From contig NZ_JAGQDC010000024.1 in the NCBI RefSeq assembly GCF_023282985.1, forward strand, positions 1-36,511: 36,511 nt of DNA, read 5' to 3'. Position numbers and translations under genes: made by a program. The stretch comes from Serratia silvae. GTDB taxonomy: Bacteria > Pseudomonadota > Gammaproteobacteria > Enterobacterales > Enterobacteriaceae. Below the pieces are notes generated by a model that had not been told where the DNA came from, ran no database searches, and saw only the letters and a list, made by a program, of their open reading frames with translations. Shown in pieces: positions 1 through 12,688 of this stretch (within the stretch, counting starts at the first letter, position 1; every line of letters starts with the position of its first letter).

Positions 1-416
<416 letters not shown>

Positions 417-430
417 TTAAACCCGAAAGC

Positions 431-2554
<2,124 letters not shown>

Positions 2555-2635
2555 CTATTGCCTTAGGCGGTTCGGTGAAACCAAGCGGGTTGGCTTCTTG
2601 AAGCGCCCACTTGGTTAGCAAAACTACTGCGTGGA

Positions 2636-3694
<1,059 letters not shown>

Positions 3695-3716
3695 GAAATA
3701 TACAACATCACACGCA

Positions 3717-4004
3717 TTACCATGCCATTTGACTGCGGTGTTTCTCGGTTAACACAACGAAGTCAGTATAACCGATTAGCGTAATTCTGTGTGAAAAATG
3801 ACCAGACAGGCCTCTGGCATCCAGATCGTCCTGCAGCGCATAAAGTGATATGGGGGCAATGAGCAATAAATCAAGGCTGGCGCTACCGGCCAGGCCGGCC
3901 AGTACGCCGTCTTGCAGCAATAGCAGAGCATCGCCTTCTCTGGTAAGCCTTAACAACGCAGGCAGATCACAACGGGTTGGGGAATGGCTGAGGGTATACA
4001 GCAT
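3717..4004 (-). CDS. tusB: Sulfur relay protein TusB
   Basis: TusB is a structural subunit of the TusBCD hexamer, which passes persulfide sulfur from TusA to TusE and on to MnmA for 2-thiouridine at the wobble position of tRNA. The ATG at 4004 gives 95 residues starting MLYTLSHSP, the length of the E. coli protein. An in-frame TTG one codon earlier is not needed. The ending HRSQMAW is the TusB terminus. The gene follows tusC by 9 bp in a yheO-tusD-tusC-tusB cluster. Confidence 0.95.
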   Translation of the reverse strand: MLYTLSHSPTRCDLPALLRLTREGDALLLLQDGVLAGLAGSASLDLLLIAPISLYALQDDLDARGLSGHFSHRITLIGYTDFVVLTEKHRSQMAW

Positions 4005-4013
4005 CAAAATATC

Positions 4014-4373
4014 CTAGAAAGTCATGACCACATCGTAAGTGGCCAGTTTCTGGCTCAGAGTATCCGCAGGCAGAATTTCAGCCTTCAGCACCCAGTCGGT
4101 GACCTGTTGCAGGCCACGCTCCTGGATGGCGGTTGCGCAGAGATAGCAGTTTTCAACGTCATACAGCGGCAATACGCCAAAGGTGGCAATGTAATTGCGG
4201 GCCAGGATCTTTTCGGGTTGTTGACCCGGCAGCAGTTGCAACACGCCATCGCCGACAAAAAACACGCCGATATCCTCGCTCAGTGCCGACGTCGCCAGTA
4301 GCGCATCCAGCCCTTCCCTGCCAGCCGCACTGCCATGTGGCCCCTGGGTAAAAACAAACGCAACTCGTTTCAT
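4014..4373 (-). CDS. tusC: Sulfur relay protein TusC
   Basis: TusC belongs to the DsrE/DsrF-like family and is a subunit of TusBCD in tRNA 2-thiolation. The sequence [20 protein letters not shown] and the [19 protein letters not shown] segment match E. coli TusC. The ATG at 4373 gives 119 residues, the usual length. An alternative ATG at 4382 directly abuts the tusD stop codon and would add MSK; I cannot exclude it, because neither start has a strong ribosome site and both would be coupled to tusD translation. Confidence 0.93.
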   Translation of the reverse strand: MKRVAFVFTQGPHGSAAGREGLDALLATSALSEDIGVFFVGDGVLQLLPGQQPEKILARNYIATFGVLPLYDVENCYLCATAIQERGLQQVTDWVLKAEILPADTLSQKLATYDVVMTF

Positions 4374-4382
4374 CTTGCTCAT

Positions 4383-4772
4383 TTAAAACTGTACCAGACG
4401 ATCGTTGCTCAGCGCCGCCTCTGCCAACGAACCTAAACCGCTGAGGGTAAATCCCGGCTGCAGGTTGGCTGTCACCAGCGCCAACTGTGCGGCTTCTTGC
4501 TCATCGGTCACGCCACGGCGCAAAGCTGCCGCCACACAGACGTTAAGCTCCACGCCATGTGCCTGGGCCAGATCAACCCACGCACGTACCAGATCGAATT
4601 CATCGCTAGCCGGAGATATCAGCTGATTGGCATTCAGCACTCCTTCGCGATAGAAAAAAACGCTGGTAATGCGGTGACCTGCCGCCAACAGGGCCTGGGC
4701 GAACTGCCAGGCGCTGCTCGCTTGCTGAGTGCCGTAAGCCGGGCCGGTGACCAATAGGCAGTAGTTAAGCAT
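4383..4772 (-). CDS. tusD: Sulfurtransferase TusD
   Basis: TusD is the catalytic subunit of TusBCD and carries the persulfide-forming cysteine. The protein has 129 residues. The segment [15 protein letters not shown] places Cys79 at the position of the E. coli active cysteine (Cys78). The N-terminal [19 protein letters not shown] and the ending DRLVQF are typical of TusD. Its ATG overlaps the yheO stop codon (TGATG), so translation of the two is probably coupled. Confidence 0.96.
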   Translation of the reverse strand: MLNYCLLVTGPAYGTQQASSAWQFAQALLAAGHRITSVFFYREGVLNANQLISPASDEFDLVRAWVDLAQAHGVELNVCVAAALRRGVTDEQEAAQLALVTANLQPGFTLSGLGSLAEAALSNDRLVQF

Positions 4773-5494
4773 CAGCGCTCATTGCCCAGCAGATCGCCAC
4801 TCTTGAACTGGCGTATATACAAGTAGACGGTATGTTTGGAGATATTCAGACGATCGGCAACCTGATTGATCGCATCCTTGATATCAAAAATGCCTTTCTC
4901 GTACAGGTTGAGTACGATCTGGCGATTTTTGGCGTTATTGGACACGTTGCGATCGGCATTCACCTCTTCAATGGTGAACTCCAGCGTCTGTGCCACCAGA
5001 TCATCAACCGAGGAGGCAAAGTTGACCGAAGAGGCCACCTCCTGCGTTTCCGGCGGCATAAAGGTCTGGATGATCTGCGAGAACGGTACATCGAGGTTCA
5101 TGTTGATACACAGCAGGCCAATCACCCGCTGTTCACGGTTACGAATAGCAATCGTCACCGACTTCATCAACACGCCGCTTTTGGCCCGGGTGAAATAGGC
5201 TTTGGAGACGCTGCTGTCATCGCCCGCCATATCGTGCAGCATACGCAGTGCCAGATCGGTGATTGGCGAACCGATTTTACGCCCGGTGTGCTCACCATTG
5301 GCGATACGCACGGCGGAGCATTTCAGGTCCTCCAGGGAGTGCAGCACGATTTCGCAGTGCCCGCCAATCAGCATCGCCAGCCCATCGACCACGACTTCAT
5401 ACGACTTCAGGATTTCATGGTCCGTCTGACTAAACGGACGCTCATTCAGCAAATCAAGTTCACTGGCTTCGCTGGATAAAAGCGAATTTGACAT
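4772..5494 (-). CDS. yheO: YheO-type PAS/helix-turn-helix regulator
   Basis: This is a predicted DNA-binding regulator of the YheO/DauR family: an N-terminal PAS-like YheO domain (about 25-140) and a C-terminal helix-turn-helix (about 195-235, around [20 protein letters not shown]). The ATG at 5494 gives 240 residues, as in E. coli, and has AGGTGG eight bases upstream. A GTG four codons earlier is less likely. It heads the yheO-tusDCB run and overlaps tusD by one base. Its targets are unknown to me; a link to sulfur relay is suggested only by the operon. Confidence 0.93.
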   Translation of the reverse strand: MSNSLLSSEASELDLLNERPFSQTDHEILKSYEVVVDGLAMLIGGHCEIVLHSLEDLKCSAVRIANGEHTGRKIGSPITDLALRMLHDMAGDDSSVSKAYFTRAKSGVLMKSVTIAIRNREQRVIGLLCINMNLDVPFSQIIQTFMPPETQEVASSVNFASSVDDLVAQTLEFTIEEVNADRNVSNNAKNRQIVLNLYEKGIFDIKDAINQVADRLNISKHTVYLYIRQFKSGDLLGNER

Positions 5495-5537
5495 CGAAGA
5501 TACCACCTACATAGATCGCCTGTGCCAGGGGACGCAA

Positions 5538-5584
5538 CTAAAACGGCTCGTGCAGGAGACAATCGCTGCCAGGAGCAGTTTTAG
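5538..5584 (-). other. Inverted repeat in the yheO leader
   Basis: CTAAAACGGCTC (5538-5549) and GAGCAGTTTTAG (5573-5584) are 12-base arms with one mismatch around a 23-base loop. They lie about 44 bp upstream of the yheO start, so the structure would form in the yheO mRNA leader. As DNA it could equally be an operator for YheO itself. No T-tract follows, so it does not look like an intrinsic terminator. The function is unknown. Confidence 0.45.
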
Positions 5585-5776
5585 GTACACGCCCTAAGGG
5601 GCAGGCGCATGATTCATAAGTTCAGACCCAGAGTCTAGCAAAACGGTCAGATCCTGGTCCTTACATTTGCGCGTGATATTGACGTTAAGCCCGATGCCCG
5701 GCAGGCGTCAAGCAATCAGTAAAAACAGGGAATAAAGTTGAGGGGAATTTTGCATTGTTGATCGGGCAGAAATGAC

Positions 5777-5805
5777 AACCGCCGCGAAGAACATTCGCGG
5801 CGGTT
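5777..5805 (-). terminator. Hairpin after fkpA
   Basis: AACCGCCGCGAA (5777-5788) and TTCGCGGCGGTT (5794-5805) form a perfect 12-bp stem with a 5-base loop, 15 bp past the fkpA stop. The following minus-strand sequence has only a weak T-run (GTCATTTCTG). It is probably the fkpA terminator or an mRNA 3'-end stabiliser. Confidence 0.7.
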
Positions 5806-5820
5806 GGAAAAATCTAAGAC

Positions 5821-6687
5821 TTATTTGGCTTTAGCGCCTGCAGCAGCTTCGTCAGCCGCTTTTTCTGTTTTGTCGTCAGCCTTGACTGCCGGTTTCACAT
5901 CCAGCAGTTCAACATCAAACACCAGCGTGGAGTTAGCAGGGATCCCTGGAACGCCATTTTTACCGTAGGCCAGTGCCGGTGGGATAACCAGTTTGATCTT
6001 GCCGCCTTTCTTGATGTGTTTCAGGCCTTCGGTCCAGCCAGGGATCACACCGTCCAGACGGAATGACAATGGCTCGCCACGATCATAGGAGTTGTCAAAC
6101 ACGGTGCCGTCGGTCAGAGTACCTTTGTAGTTCACCACTACGGTATCGCTGTCTTTCGGTGCTTCACCGGTACCTTCTTTCTCTACTTTGTACAGCAGAC
6201 CAGATTCGGTTTTCTTGGCGCCTTTTTCTTTGGCGAAGGTTTCAGCGTATTTAACGCCTTTCGCTTCGTTTTCTTTCGCGTCCTGCTCCATCTTCGCCTG
6301 TGCGGAAGCCTTCACACGCACTTCAAAACCTTGCAGGGTTTTTTCGATGTCAGAGTCATTCAGCTTGCTCTGCTTGGCAAACGCGTCCTTAACAGCCCCG
6401 AGCATCACATCTTTGTCCAGCTTGATGCCAAGTTTTTCTTGTTCATCCAGCGAGTTTTCCATGTAACGACCGAGTTGAACACCCAGTGCGTAAGCTACCT
6501 GCTCATCGTCATTCTTGAACTTGCCAGTGCTCGGTGCTTCTGCAGGTTTAGCAGGCGCTACCTCACCCGTCGTGGTAACGGTAGCTGCATCAGCAGGTTT
6601 TGCCGCATCGGCTGCCATAACTTGGGTCGCATTCAGAGCAAGAGCCATAGTGGTTGCCAGAAGCGTGACTTTAAACAAAGATTTCAT
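5821..6687 (-). CDS. fkpA: Periplasmic FKBP-type peptidyl-prolyl isomerase and chaperone FkpA
   Basis: FkpA is a periplasmic prolyl isomerase and chaperone for envelope proteins. The 288-residue protein begins with a signal peptide (MKSLFKVTLLATTMALALNA, predicted cleavage after VMA at residue 25). Next come an Ala/Pro/Thr-rich linker, the helical dimerisation domain (about 57-155) and the FKBP domain (about 160-265, with GTLTDGTVFDNSYDRGEPL and LVIPPALAYG). It is about 18 residues longer than E. coli FkpA (270 as I recall), because of the N-terminal linker and an Ala/Lys-rich tail. The ATG at 6687 has GGAG upstream. A sigma-E-like promoter is seen at 6804-6831. Confidence 0.96.
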   Translation of the reverse strand: MKSLFKVTLLATTMALALNATQVMAADAAKPADAATVTTTGEVAPAKPAEAPSTGKFKNDDEQVAYALGVQLGRYMENSLDEQEKLGIKLDKDVMLGAVKDAFAKQSKLNDSDIEKTLQGFEVRVKASAQAKMEQDAKENEAKGVKYAETFAKEKGAKKTESGLLYKVEKEGTGEAPKDSDTVVVNYKGTLTDGTVFDNSYDRGEPLSFRLDGVIPGWTEGLKHIKKGGKIKLVIPPALAYGKNGVPGIPANSTLVFDVELLDVKPAVKADDKTEKAADEAAAGAKAK

Positions 6688-7004
6688 CCATTTCTCCAGT
6701 GTCTGAAGCGGTGCCTCAAACCATCATTAAGTAATTTAGCCGGGCTACTATAGCTGCCTGAAACAAAACAAAACAGTCACACAGGTAACCAATCGAGTCA
6801 AGATGTGACCCCACATTGATATCAAAGTTCAATAAAAACATCTATAATGTTGATAATTAACAGATCTATTTAACAACTTTGCGAATTGAACTGCCTATCT
6901 TGCAGCAGTGGAAAACCGCTTGCCGAAATTGGCAGGCACAAAGCCGACGGCTACTGATAACATAGCGCCAGAATCCCGGATTTAACAGTGCCAGAGGTAA
7001 CATC
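6688..7004. other. fkpA-slyX divergent intergenic region
   Basis: This 317-bp divergent region contains the fkpA sigma-E-like promoter. On the plus strand a perfect TATAAT at 6843-6848 is a candidate -10 for slyX; the nearest TTGATA lies 21 bp upstream, too far to be a normal -35. The stretch 6830-6880 is AT-rich. No gene or RNA is evident. Confidence 0.5.
6804..6831 (-). promoter_or_regulatory. Possible sigma-E promoter of fkpA
   Basis: On the minus strand, TGAACTT (6831-6825) and GTCACA (6809-6804) are separated by 15 bp, close to the sigma-E pattern GGAACTT/GTCAAA. The site is about 115 bp upstream of the fkpA start. FkpA belongs to the sigma-E regulon in E. coli, which supports the reading. 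The -10 match is imperfect. Confidence 0.5.
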
Positions 7005-7232
7005 ATGCACGAGAAAGACTACGAGAACCTGCTACAGCGGTTGGAAGAGATGGAAAGCCGTCAGGCCTTTCAGGAAGTGACGATTGAGGAGCTCAATCAA
7101 ACCGTGGTGCAGCAACAGCTTGAAATGCTGAAGATACAAGAGCATCTGCGCCTGCTGACCGACAAGCTGCGCGCCAGCCAACCTTCGATGATCGCCTCGC
7201 AGTCGGAAGAAACGCCTCCTCCGCATTACTAA
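7005..7232 (+). CDS. slyX: SlyX family protein
   Basis: This is a small (75-residue) cytoplasmic protein of unknown biochemical role, predicted to form one long coiled coil (heptad-like residues 5-60). The segments [31 protein letters not shown] and the ending EETPPPHY match E. coli SlyX (72 residues). The ATG at 7005 has GAGGTAAC upstream. It converges on slyD, and the two share a bidirectional hairpin. Confidence 0.93.
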   Translation: MHEKDYENLLQRLEEMESRQAFQEVTIEELNQTVVQQQLEMLKIQEHLRLLTDKLRASQPSMIASQSEETPPPHY

Positions 7233-7256
7233 AAAAGGCCGCCGAAGCGACCTTTT
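7233..7256. terminator. Bidirectional terminator between slyX and slyD
   Basis: The stem runs 7233-7242 with 7247-7256 around the tetraloop CGAA. A-tracts and T-tracts flank it (AAAAGG...CCTTTT). The only irregular pair is C/A on the plus strand, which becomes a G-U wobble in the slyD transcript. That transcript ends in six T residues, so termination should be stronger for slyD. Confidence 0.75.
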
Positions 7257-7277
7257 GTTGCAGTTACAGCACCAGGA

Positions 7278-7865
7278 TTAGTGGCAGCCGCAACCACCGT
7301 TGCCACCACAGCCGCCTTTCTTGCCGTGGTCATGATCGTGGTCGTGATCGTGGCCATGACCGCCGCAGCAGCCTTCACCGTGTTCGTGGTGATGATCGTG
7401 CTCGCCGTGAACATGGCCGTGGGCCAGCTCTTCTTCGGTCGCTTCACGGAGCGCCACAACTTCTACGTGGAAGTTCAGGTCTTGGCCTGCCAGCATGTGG
7501 TTACCATCAACCACTACGTGGTCACCATCAACTTCGGTGATTTCAACCGGAACCGGGCCCTGATCGGTATCAGCCAGGAAGCGCATGCCTACCTGCAGTT
7601 CATCAACGCCCATAAAGACGTCTTTAGGAACGCGTTGCACCAGGTTTTCATCGTAGTTGCCGTAAGCTTCGTTAGCGGCGACATGAACGTCGAAACGATC
7701 ACCCGCTTCGTGACCTTCGAGTGCTTTTTCCAGACCTGCGATCAGAGAGCCATGCCCATGCAGATAGTCCAACGGTGCACTCACCGGAGACTCATCAACC
7801 AAAACACCGTCTTCTGTACGTACTTGGTAAGCCAGGCTGACCACCAAGTCTTTTGTTACTTTCAT
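7278..7865 (-). CDS. slyD: FKBP-type prolyl isomerase and metallochaperone SlyD
   Basis: SlyD is a cytoplasmic prolyl isomerase/chaperone that also stores nickel and delivers it to hydrogenase assembly (HypB). The protein has 195 residues: an FKBP fold with inserted IF (chaperone) domain in about 1-145, then a metal-binding tail of about 50 residues very rich in His, Cys and Gly (runs such as HDHHHEHGEGCCGG and GHDHDHDHDHG, end GGCGCH). The ATG at 7865 has AGGAG upstream. A possible -10 (TACAAT) lies at 7906-7901 on the minus strand. It is separated from the yheV-kefBG group by 94 bp. Confidence 0.97.
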   Translation of the reverse strand: MKVTKDLVVSLAYQVRTEDGVLVDESPVSAPLDYLHGHGSLIAGLEKALEGHEAGDRFDVHVAANEAYGNYDENLVQRVPKDVFMGVDELQVGMRFLADTDQGPVPVEITEVDGDHVVVDGNHMLAGQDLNFHVEVVALREATEEELAHGHVHGEHDHHHEHGEGCCGGHGHDHDHDHDHGKKGGCGGNGGCGCH

Positions 7866-7959
7866 GATATCTCCTACCGTTGGAAACTAAATCGGTGGAG
7901 ATTGTAGCGGAAATCTCCAGCGCTGTACCCTTCAGCATAAAAAATCACGGCAGATAACG

Positions 7960-8163
7960 CTACTCCGGATGAAAAATACCGATCACCTGCTCCTGCGGGC
8001 GAACGTGTTTTTCCACCTGTTGCTCAGTCTGGCGCTGATGGTGGCCACACTTGACGCACTCCACCACTTCAACCTGGTCTTCACGCCAAACCGCCAGCGT
8101 ATCCATAGCGTTACAGCTTGGGCAAACCGCCCCGGCGATAAATCTTTTACGTGTTGTAGACAT
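7960..8163 (-). CDS. yheV: YheV family zinc-ribbon protein
   Basis: This 67-residue protein has two CxxC pairs (VCPSCNA near residue 14 and ECVKCGHH near 36), which suggest a zinc ribbon. It ends EQVIGIFHPE, like E. coli YheV. The function is unknown. Two ATGs are adjacent (8166 and 8163); 8163 is chosen because GGAG is then 7 bases upstream. It lies 14 bp after kefB in the kefG-kefB-yheV series and is probably co-transcribed. Confidence 0.9.
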   Translation of the reverse strand: MSTTRKRFIAGAVCPSCNAMDTLAVWREDQVEVVECVKCGHHQRQTEQQVEKHVRPQEQVIGIFHPE

Positions 8164-8177
8164 CATTGTGCTCCGAA

Positions 8178-9986
8178 TTATTCGTATTCATCCCAGCCGT
8201 CGAACTGTCGTTTTTCTTTTTGCATTTCGCGGTGGAAAAGTTCTTCCAGCTCGCGCCGGGCTTCTTTCACGCGGGAAATCTGGGCCACGTCCCCAAGATG
8301 CGGTGGCATCAGTTCACGCAGCATGCGCATATCCAGGCGGCGAAAATGCTGCTGAGCGCGATATGCCTGATGCGGGTGCATCCCCAACTCTGTTAACGCC
8401 TTACGCCCTAGCTCCAGGGCGCTGGAGAAGGTTTCACGGCTAAACTGTTTCACCCCGGCCTGGAGCAACTCATGCGCTTCCACACGCCCCCGCGCCCGCG
8501 CCAATATGGACAGGTTGGGGAAATGCTGCTGGCACAGATGGACGATGGCCATGGTATCTTCCGGCTCATTACAGGTAATGACGATAGATTTGGCCTTTTT
8601 CGCACCGGCTGCCCGCAGTAGTTCCAGCTCCGTCGCATCCCCGTAGTAAACCTTGTAACCGTAGCGGCGCAATACACCGACCGCGCTAACGTCCCGCTCA
8701 AGCACGGTGATACGCATCTTGTTAGCCATCAGTAAGCGGCCAATCACCTGCCCGAAGCGGCCGAAACCGACGATTATTACCTGCGGATCGTCGTCTGCCA
8801 CATAGGGCGCTTCTTCATCCTCGTCTTTGGCGTTATAGCGGCGGGTCAGAATGCGATCAATAATCTGCATCAGCAGCGGCGTAGTCATCATCGAAAGCGT
8901 CACCACGACCAGAAGCAAGGCTAGTTGCTCGTCGCCCAAGATATGCTGCGTCGAAGCCGCCGAGAACAGCACGAAGGCAAACTCACCGCCCTGGCTCAGC
9001 ACCCCGGAAAATTGCAGACGTACCGAGCGCCGCAGGCCAAAAATACGCGCCAGTGAGTACAAAACACTGGACTTCACCGCCACCAGGATCACCACACCAA
9101 GCAGCACTTCCAACAAATTGGTATACAACACGCCCATATTCAGCGCCATGCCTACCGAGATGAAGAACAGCCCGAGCAGCAGCCCTTTGAAAGGCTCAAT
9201 GGCGATTTCCAACTCATGACGATATTCGCTCTCTGCCAGCAGCACCCCAGCGATAAAGGTCCCCAATGCCATCGACAGGCCAAGGGCATCCATAAACAGC
9301 GCAGCCCCCAGCACCACCAACAGCGCAGCAGCCGTAAATATTTCGCGTACCCCAGATGAAGCGATATAACGAAACAACGGGCGTAACAGGAAGCGCCCCC
9401 CGATCAGCATGCCGCCGAAGGCCGCGACCTTCATGGCGATTTCAGCCCAATCGTCGCTGGTACCTGCGCCACCGGCCAGGATTGGGATCAGCGCCAACGC
9501 CGGGATAACCGCCATATCCTGGAACAGCAGTACCGAGAAGCCTAGCTGGCCTCCTTCGTTGCGGTTCATGCCCTTTTCACGCATCAGTTGCAGCGCCATG
9601 GCCGTTGATGACATAGCCAGGCCAATGCCGCCTATCACCGCCGCCTGCCAGGCAAAATGGCTGAAGTAAAGCAACGCGCCGAGCACTGCCGCCGTGACCA
9701 ATACCTGCCCGGCACCGACACCAAAGATCGAACGACGCAGTTCCCACAGTTTGGCCGGATTCAGTTCCAGCCCAATGATAAACATCAGGAACACCACGCC
9801 CAACTCGGAGAAATGCAGAATTTCATCCACATCCCGGATGAATCCCAATCCCCACGGGCCGATGGCGATACCGGCGAGCAGATAGCCTAAAACGGCCCCG
9901 ATCCCCAAACGGCGGGCAATCGGCACCGTCACCACCGCGGCAAACAGGAACAGCAGTATGGCGGTTAATAACGCGGAACCTTCCAT
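8178..9986 (-). CDS. kefB: Glutathione-regulated potassium-efflux protein KefB
   Basis: KefB is an inner-membrane K+/H+ antiporter held closed by glutathione and opened by glutathione adducts, protecting against electrophiles by acidifying the cytoplasm. The protein has 602 residues from the ATG at 9986 ([13 protein letters not shown]). The CPA2-type membrane domain with about 12 helices spans 1-385, and an RCK/KTN nucleotide-binding domain begins near 400 ([17 protein letters not shown]). Family motifs include [15 protein letters not shown] and [13 protein letters not shown] longer reading from further upstream is rejected because it runs through kefG. The kefG stop and kefB start overlap (TGATG). 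Confidence 0.97.
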   Translation of the reverse strand: MEGSALLTAILLFLFAAVVTVPIARRLGIGAVLGYLLAGIAIGPWGLGFIRDVDEILHFSELGVVFLMFIIGLELNPAKLWELRRSIFGVGAGQVLVTAAVLGALLYFSHFAWQAAVIGGIGLAMSSTAMALQLMREKGMNRNEGGQLGFSVLLFQDMAVIPALALIPILAGGAGTSDDWAEIAMKVAAFGGMLIGGRFLLRPLFRYIASSGVREIFTAAALLVVLGAALFMDALGLSMALGTFIAGVLLAESEYRHELEIAIEPFKGLLLGLFFISVGMALNMGVLYTNLLEVLLGVVILVAVKSSVLYSLARIFGLRRSVRLQFSGVLSQGGEFAFVLFSAASTQHILGDEQLALLLVVVTLSMMTTPLLMQIIDRILTRRYNAKDEDEEAPYVADDDPQVIIVGFGRFGQVIGRLLMANKMRITVLERDVSAVGVLRRYGYKVYYGDATELELLRAAGAKKAKSIVITCNEPEDTMAIVHLCQQHFPNLSILARARGRVEAHELLQAGVKQFSRETFSSALELGRKALTELGMHPHQAYRAQQHFRRLDMRMLRELMPPHLGDVAQISRVKEARRELEELFHREMQKEKRQFDGWDEYE

Positions 9987-10543
9987 CAGTGCCTCCCGGT
10001 GTGCGGTAAGGGGGTACGCAACCAATCGCCATAGGCGCTGGCGTGGCTGCTCAGTACTTCCGGCTTCTGGCGGCGCGCCCAGTAGACAAGGATCGGCGTC
10101 AGCCAGTGCATATGGCACATGGCCGCGGTCAGCTCAAAAGGGCGCAGAATATCCTCGATCGGATAACGATTGTAACCCCCGGTGCGATAGGCACCTTCCG
10201 GCTCCCCGGTGGTGATCACCGAACGCCAGTACTTGCCAGCCAGCGCATTGCCGCCCATCCCGCTGGCAAAACCACGGGATAGCACTCGGTCCAGCCACTC
10301 TTTAAGCAAGGCTGGGCAGCTATAGGTGTATAAGGGGTGTTGGAAAACGATGACCTGATGGTCGCGCAGCAGTTGTTGTTCGTGATGGATATCAATAAAG
10401 AAATCAGGATAGTGCGCGTATAAATCGTGCACGGTGACATGTTCCAACTGCTGTGCCGGTTGTAACAAAACCCGGTTTGCTACCGAGTCCTGGGATTCCG
10501 GATGGGCATACAGCAGCAAAACCTTCGGCGGCTGTGACATCAT
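9986..10543 (-). CDS. kefG: KefB ancillary protein KefG
   Basis: This is a flavodoxin-fold quinone-reductase-like subunit that is required for full KefB activity. The 185-residue protein starts [20 protein letters not shown]. The segments [20 protein letters not shown] and [15 protein letters not shown] are typical of KefF/KefG. Two ATGs are adjacent at 10543 and 10540 behind GGAGGGG. It overlaps kefB by one base, so the two subunits are probably made together. Confidence 0.96.
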   Translation of the reverse strand: MMSQPPKVLLLYAHPESQDSVANRVLLQPAQQLEHVTVHDLYAHYPDFFIDIHHEQQLLRDHQVIVFQHPLYTYSCPALLKEWLDRVLSRGFASGMGGNALAGKYWRSVITTGEPEGAYRTGGYNRYPIEDILRPFELTAAMCHMHWLTPILVYWARRQKPEVLSSHASAYGDWLRTPLPHTGRH

Positions 10544-10674
10544 TCCCCTCCAAAGCGTCGTCAGGGTGGCGGATTTCCGTTACCATGCAACGCAAAGACT
10601 AATAATAGGACGGGTAAGCGTCCTGTTAACGTAAACTCAATTCAATTTAACATACTCTGAACAAACGGCGCTTT

Positions 10675-12594
10675 ATGATTGTTTTCTCCTCGCTACAAAT
10701 CCGACGCGGCACCCGCGTCCTGTTGGACAACGCCACGGCGACGGTTAATCCAGGTCAGAAGGTCGGCCTGGTGGGTAAAAACGGCTGTGGGAAATCCACG
10801 CTGCTGTCCCTGTTGAAAGGTGAGATCGCCGCAGACGGCGGTAGTTACACCTTCCCAAACAACTGGGCGCTGGCCTGGGTGAATCAGGAAACACCGGCAC
10901 TGGACGTGCCCGCCATTGAGTATGTTATCGATGGAGATCGGGAATTTCGCCAGTTGGAAGCCGAATTACAGGTGGCAAACGATAATAACGATGGTCACGC
11001 CATCGCCACTCTGCACGGCAAGCTTGATGCCCTGGATGCCTGGACTATCCGTTCCCGTGCCGCCAGCCTGTTGCACGGTTTAGGTTTCTCCAACGAGCAG
11101 CTACAAAGCCCGGTACGTGCCTTCTCGGGCGGATGGCGCATGCGCCTCAACCTGGCTCAGGCTTTGGTTTGCCGTTCCGACCTGCTGTTGCTGGACGAAC
11201 CCACCAACCACCTGGATCTGGATGCGGTGATCTGGCTGGAACGCTGGCTGAAAAGCTATCCAGGCACCCTAGTGCTGATTTCGCATGACCGTGATTTCCT
11301 CGACCCTATCGTCGACAAGATCCTGCACATCGAAAATGAGACCATCAACGAATACACTGGCAACTATTCCTCCTTCGAGCGCCAGCGCGTCACCAAACTG
11401 GCACAGCAACAGTCGCTGTATCAGAGCCAACAGGAGAAAGTGGCGCACCTGCAAAGCTACATTGACCGTTTCCGTGCCCAGGCTACCAAGGCCAAGCAGG
11501 CACAGAGCCGCATCAAGATGCTGGAGCGGATGGAGCTGATTGCCCCGGCGCACGTCGATAACCCGTTCACGTTTAGCTTCCGCCAACCCGAAAGCCTGCC
11601 AAACCCATTGCTGCGCATGGAAAAAGTCAGTGCCGGCTATGGCGACAAGGTGATCTTGCAGTCAATCAAGCTCAACCTGGTGCCCGGCTCGCGTATTGGT
11701 TTGCTGGGGCGTAACGGTGCCGGTAAATCAACACTGATCAAAATGCTGGCTGGCACGCTGGAGCCGCTAAGCGGGGAGATCGGGCTGGCGAAGGGCATCA
11801 AGCTGGGTTACTTCGCCCAGCATCAGTTGGAGTTCCTACGCGCCGATGAGTCGCCGCTACAGCATCTGAGCCGCATCGCCCCTCGCGTGCTGGAGCAGCA
11901 GCTACGGGATTACCTTGGCGGTTTCGGCTTCCAGGGCGATAAGGTCACCGAAAACACCGAACGTTTCTCCGGCGGTGAAAAGGCACGGCTGGTGCTGGCA
12001 CTGATCGTCTGGCAACGCCCTAACCTGCTGTTACTCGATGAACCGACCAACCACCTGGATCTGGATATGCGCCAGGCGTTGACCGAAGCGCTGATCGATT
12101 TCGAGGGGGCATTGGTGGTGGTTTCGCACGACCGTCACCTGCTGCGTTCCACTACCGACGATCTGTATCTGGTGCACGATGGCCAGGTGGAGCAGTTCGA
12201 GGGCGATCTGGACGATTATCAGCAGTGGCTTAGCGATCTGCAAAAGCAGCAGGCACAGCAGGATGCCGCACCGAAGCAGGATAACGGCAACAGCGCCCAG
12301 GCGCGTAAAGACCAAAAACGCCGTGAAGCGGAATTCCGTACGCAAACCCAACCGCTGCGTAAGCAGATCGCCAAGTTGGAACTGCAGATGGATAAGCTGG
12401 GTGCCGAATTGGCCGCGGTGGAAGAACAGCTGGCAGACTCGGCGCTGTACGACATCAGCCGTAAAGCCGATCTGACCGCCTGCCTGCAAAAGCAAAGCCA
12501 GGCCAAGTCCGCTCTGGAAGAAACGGAAATGACCTGGCTGGATGCCCAGGAACAGCTGGAAAATCTGACCCAGGCGTTTGAGTCGGAGAGTTAA
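10675..12594 (+). CDS. yheS: ABC-F family ATPase YheS
   Basis: YheS is a soluble ABC-F protein with two ATP-binding cassettes and no membrane domain; the family acts on the ribosome. The protein has 639 residues. Walker A motifs are GKNGCGKS (34-41) and GRNGAGKS (about 344-351). Signatures are FSGGWRMRL and FSGGEKARL, and each cassette carries LLLLDEPTNHLD. Between the cassettes is the charged linker of ABC-F proteins (about 230-300), and a C-terminal coiled coil covers about 530-635. The ATG at 10675 has only a weak ribosome site. It is divergent from kefG across 131 bp. Confidence 0.97.
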   Translation: MIVFSSLQIRRGTRVLLDNATATVNPGQKVGLVGKNGCGKSTLLSLLKGEIAADGGSYTFPNNWALAWVNQETPALDVPAIEYVIDGDREFRQLEAELQVANDNNDGHAIATLHGKLDALDAWTIRSRAASLLHGLGFSNEQLQSPVRAFSGGWRMRLNLAQALVCRSDLLLLDEPTNHLDLDAVIWLERWLKSYPGTLVLISHDRDFLDPIVDKILHIENETINEYTGNYSSFERQRVTKLAQQQSLYQSQQEKVAHLQSYIDRFRAQATKAKQAQSRIKMLERMELIAPAHVDNPFTFSFRQPESLPNPLLRMEKVSAGYGDKVILQSIKLNLVPGSRIGLLGRNGAGKSTLIKMLAGTLEPLSGEIGLAKGIKLGYFAQHQLEFLRADESPLQHLSRIAPRVLEQQLRDYLGGFGFQGDKVTENTERFSGGEKARLVLALIVWQRPNLLLLDEPTNHLDLDMRQALTEALIDFEGALVVVSHDRHLLRSTTDDLYLVHDGQVEQFEGDLDDYQQWLSDLQKQQAQQDAAPKQDNGNSAQARKDQKRREAEFRTQTQPLRKQIAKLELQMDKLGAELAAVEEQLADSALYDISRKADLTACLQKQSQAKSALEETEMTWLDAQEQLENLTQAFESES

Positions 12595-12636
12595 TCCTTT
12601 TCCCCCTCTGCTGCTGCCAAGGGGGCTTCTACGTAG

Positions 12637-12676
12637 GGGCGCCGCATGCTGCGCCCGTTAGCTACATCCGGCGCCC
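12637..12676. repeat. GC-rich palindromic element between yheS and nadV
   Basis: Positions 12637-12656 form a 20-bp palindrome (GGGCGC, GCATGC, GCGCCC) with one mismatched pair. The arm GGGCGCCG (12637-12644) is also complementary to CGGCGCCC at 12669-12676, so two hairpins are mutually exclusive. A weaker stem CCCCCT/AGGGGG sits at 12602-12625. The region lies between convergent genes and probably ends both transcripts, but no T-tract follows. It may be a REP-like dispersed repeat. Confidence 0.5.
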
Positions 12677-12688
12677 GTAAGAGAACCG

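Larger units (their letters stand above)
5495..5820. other. yheO-fkpA intergenic region (no gene seen)
   Basis: This 326-bp gap between co-directional genes holds the fkpA end hairpin (5777-5805), the inverted repeat at 5538-5584 and, on the minus strand, a possible extended -10 element TGCTAGACT upstream of yheO with no good -35. No open frame with a convincing ribosome site was found. Confidence 0.6.

Noticed and set aside
7281-7907. Open frame of 208 codons antisense to slyD, and the repeated tract inside it that resembles a tandem repeat
   Set aside because: The repeat reflects His/Asp codons of the SlyD metal-binding tail; the antisense protein is a by-product.
9987-10118. N-terminal extension of KefB by 44 residues
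   Set aside because: The extension is the kefG coding region in another frame; the ATG at 9986 matches the known KefB start and has a good ribosome site.
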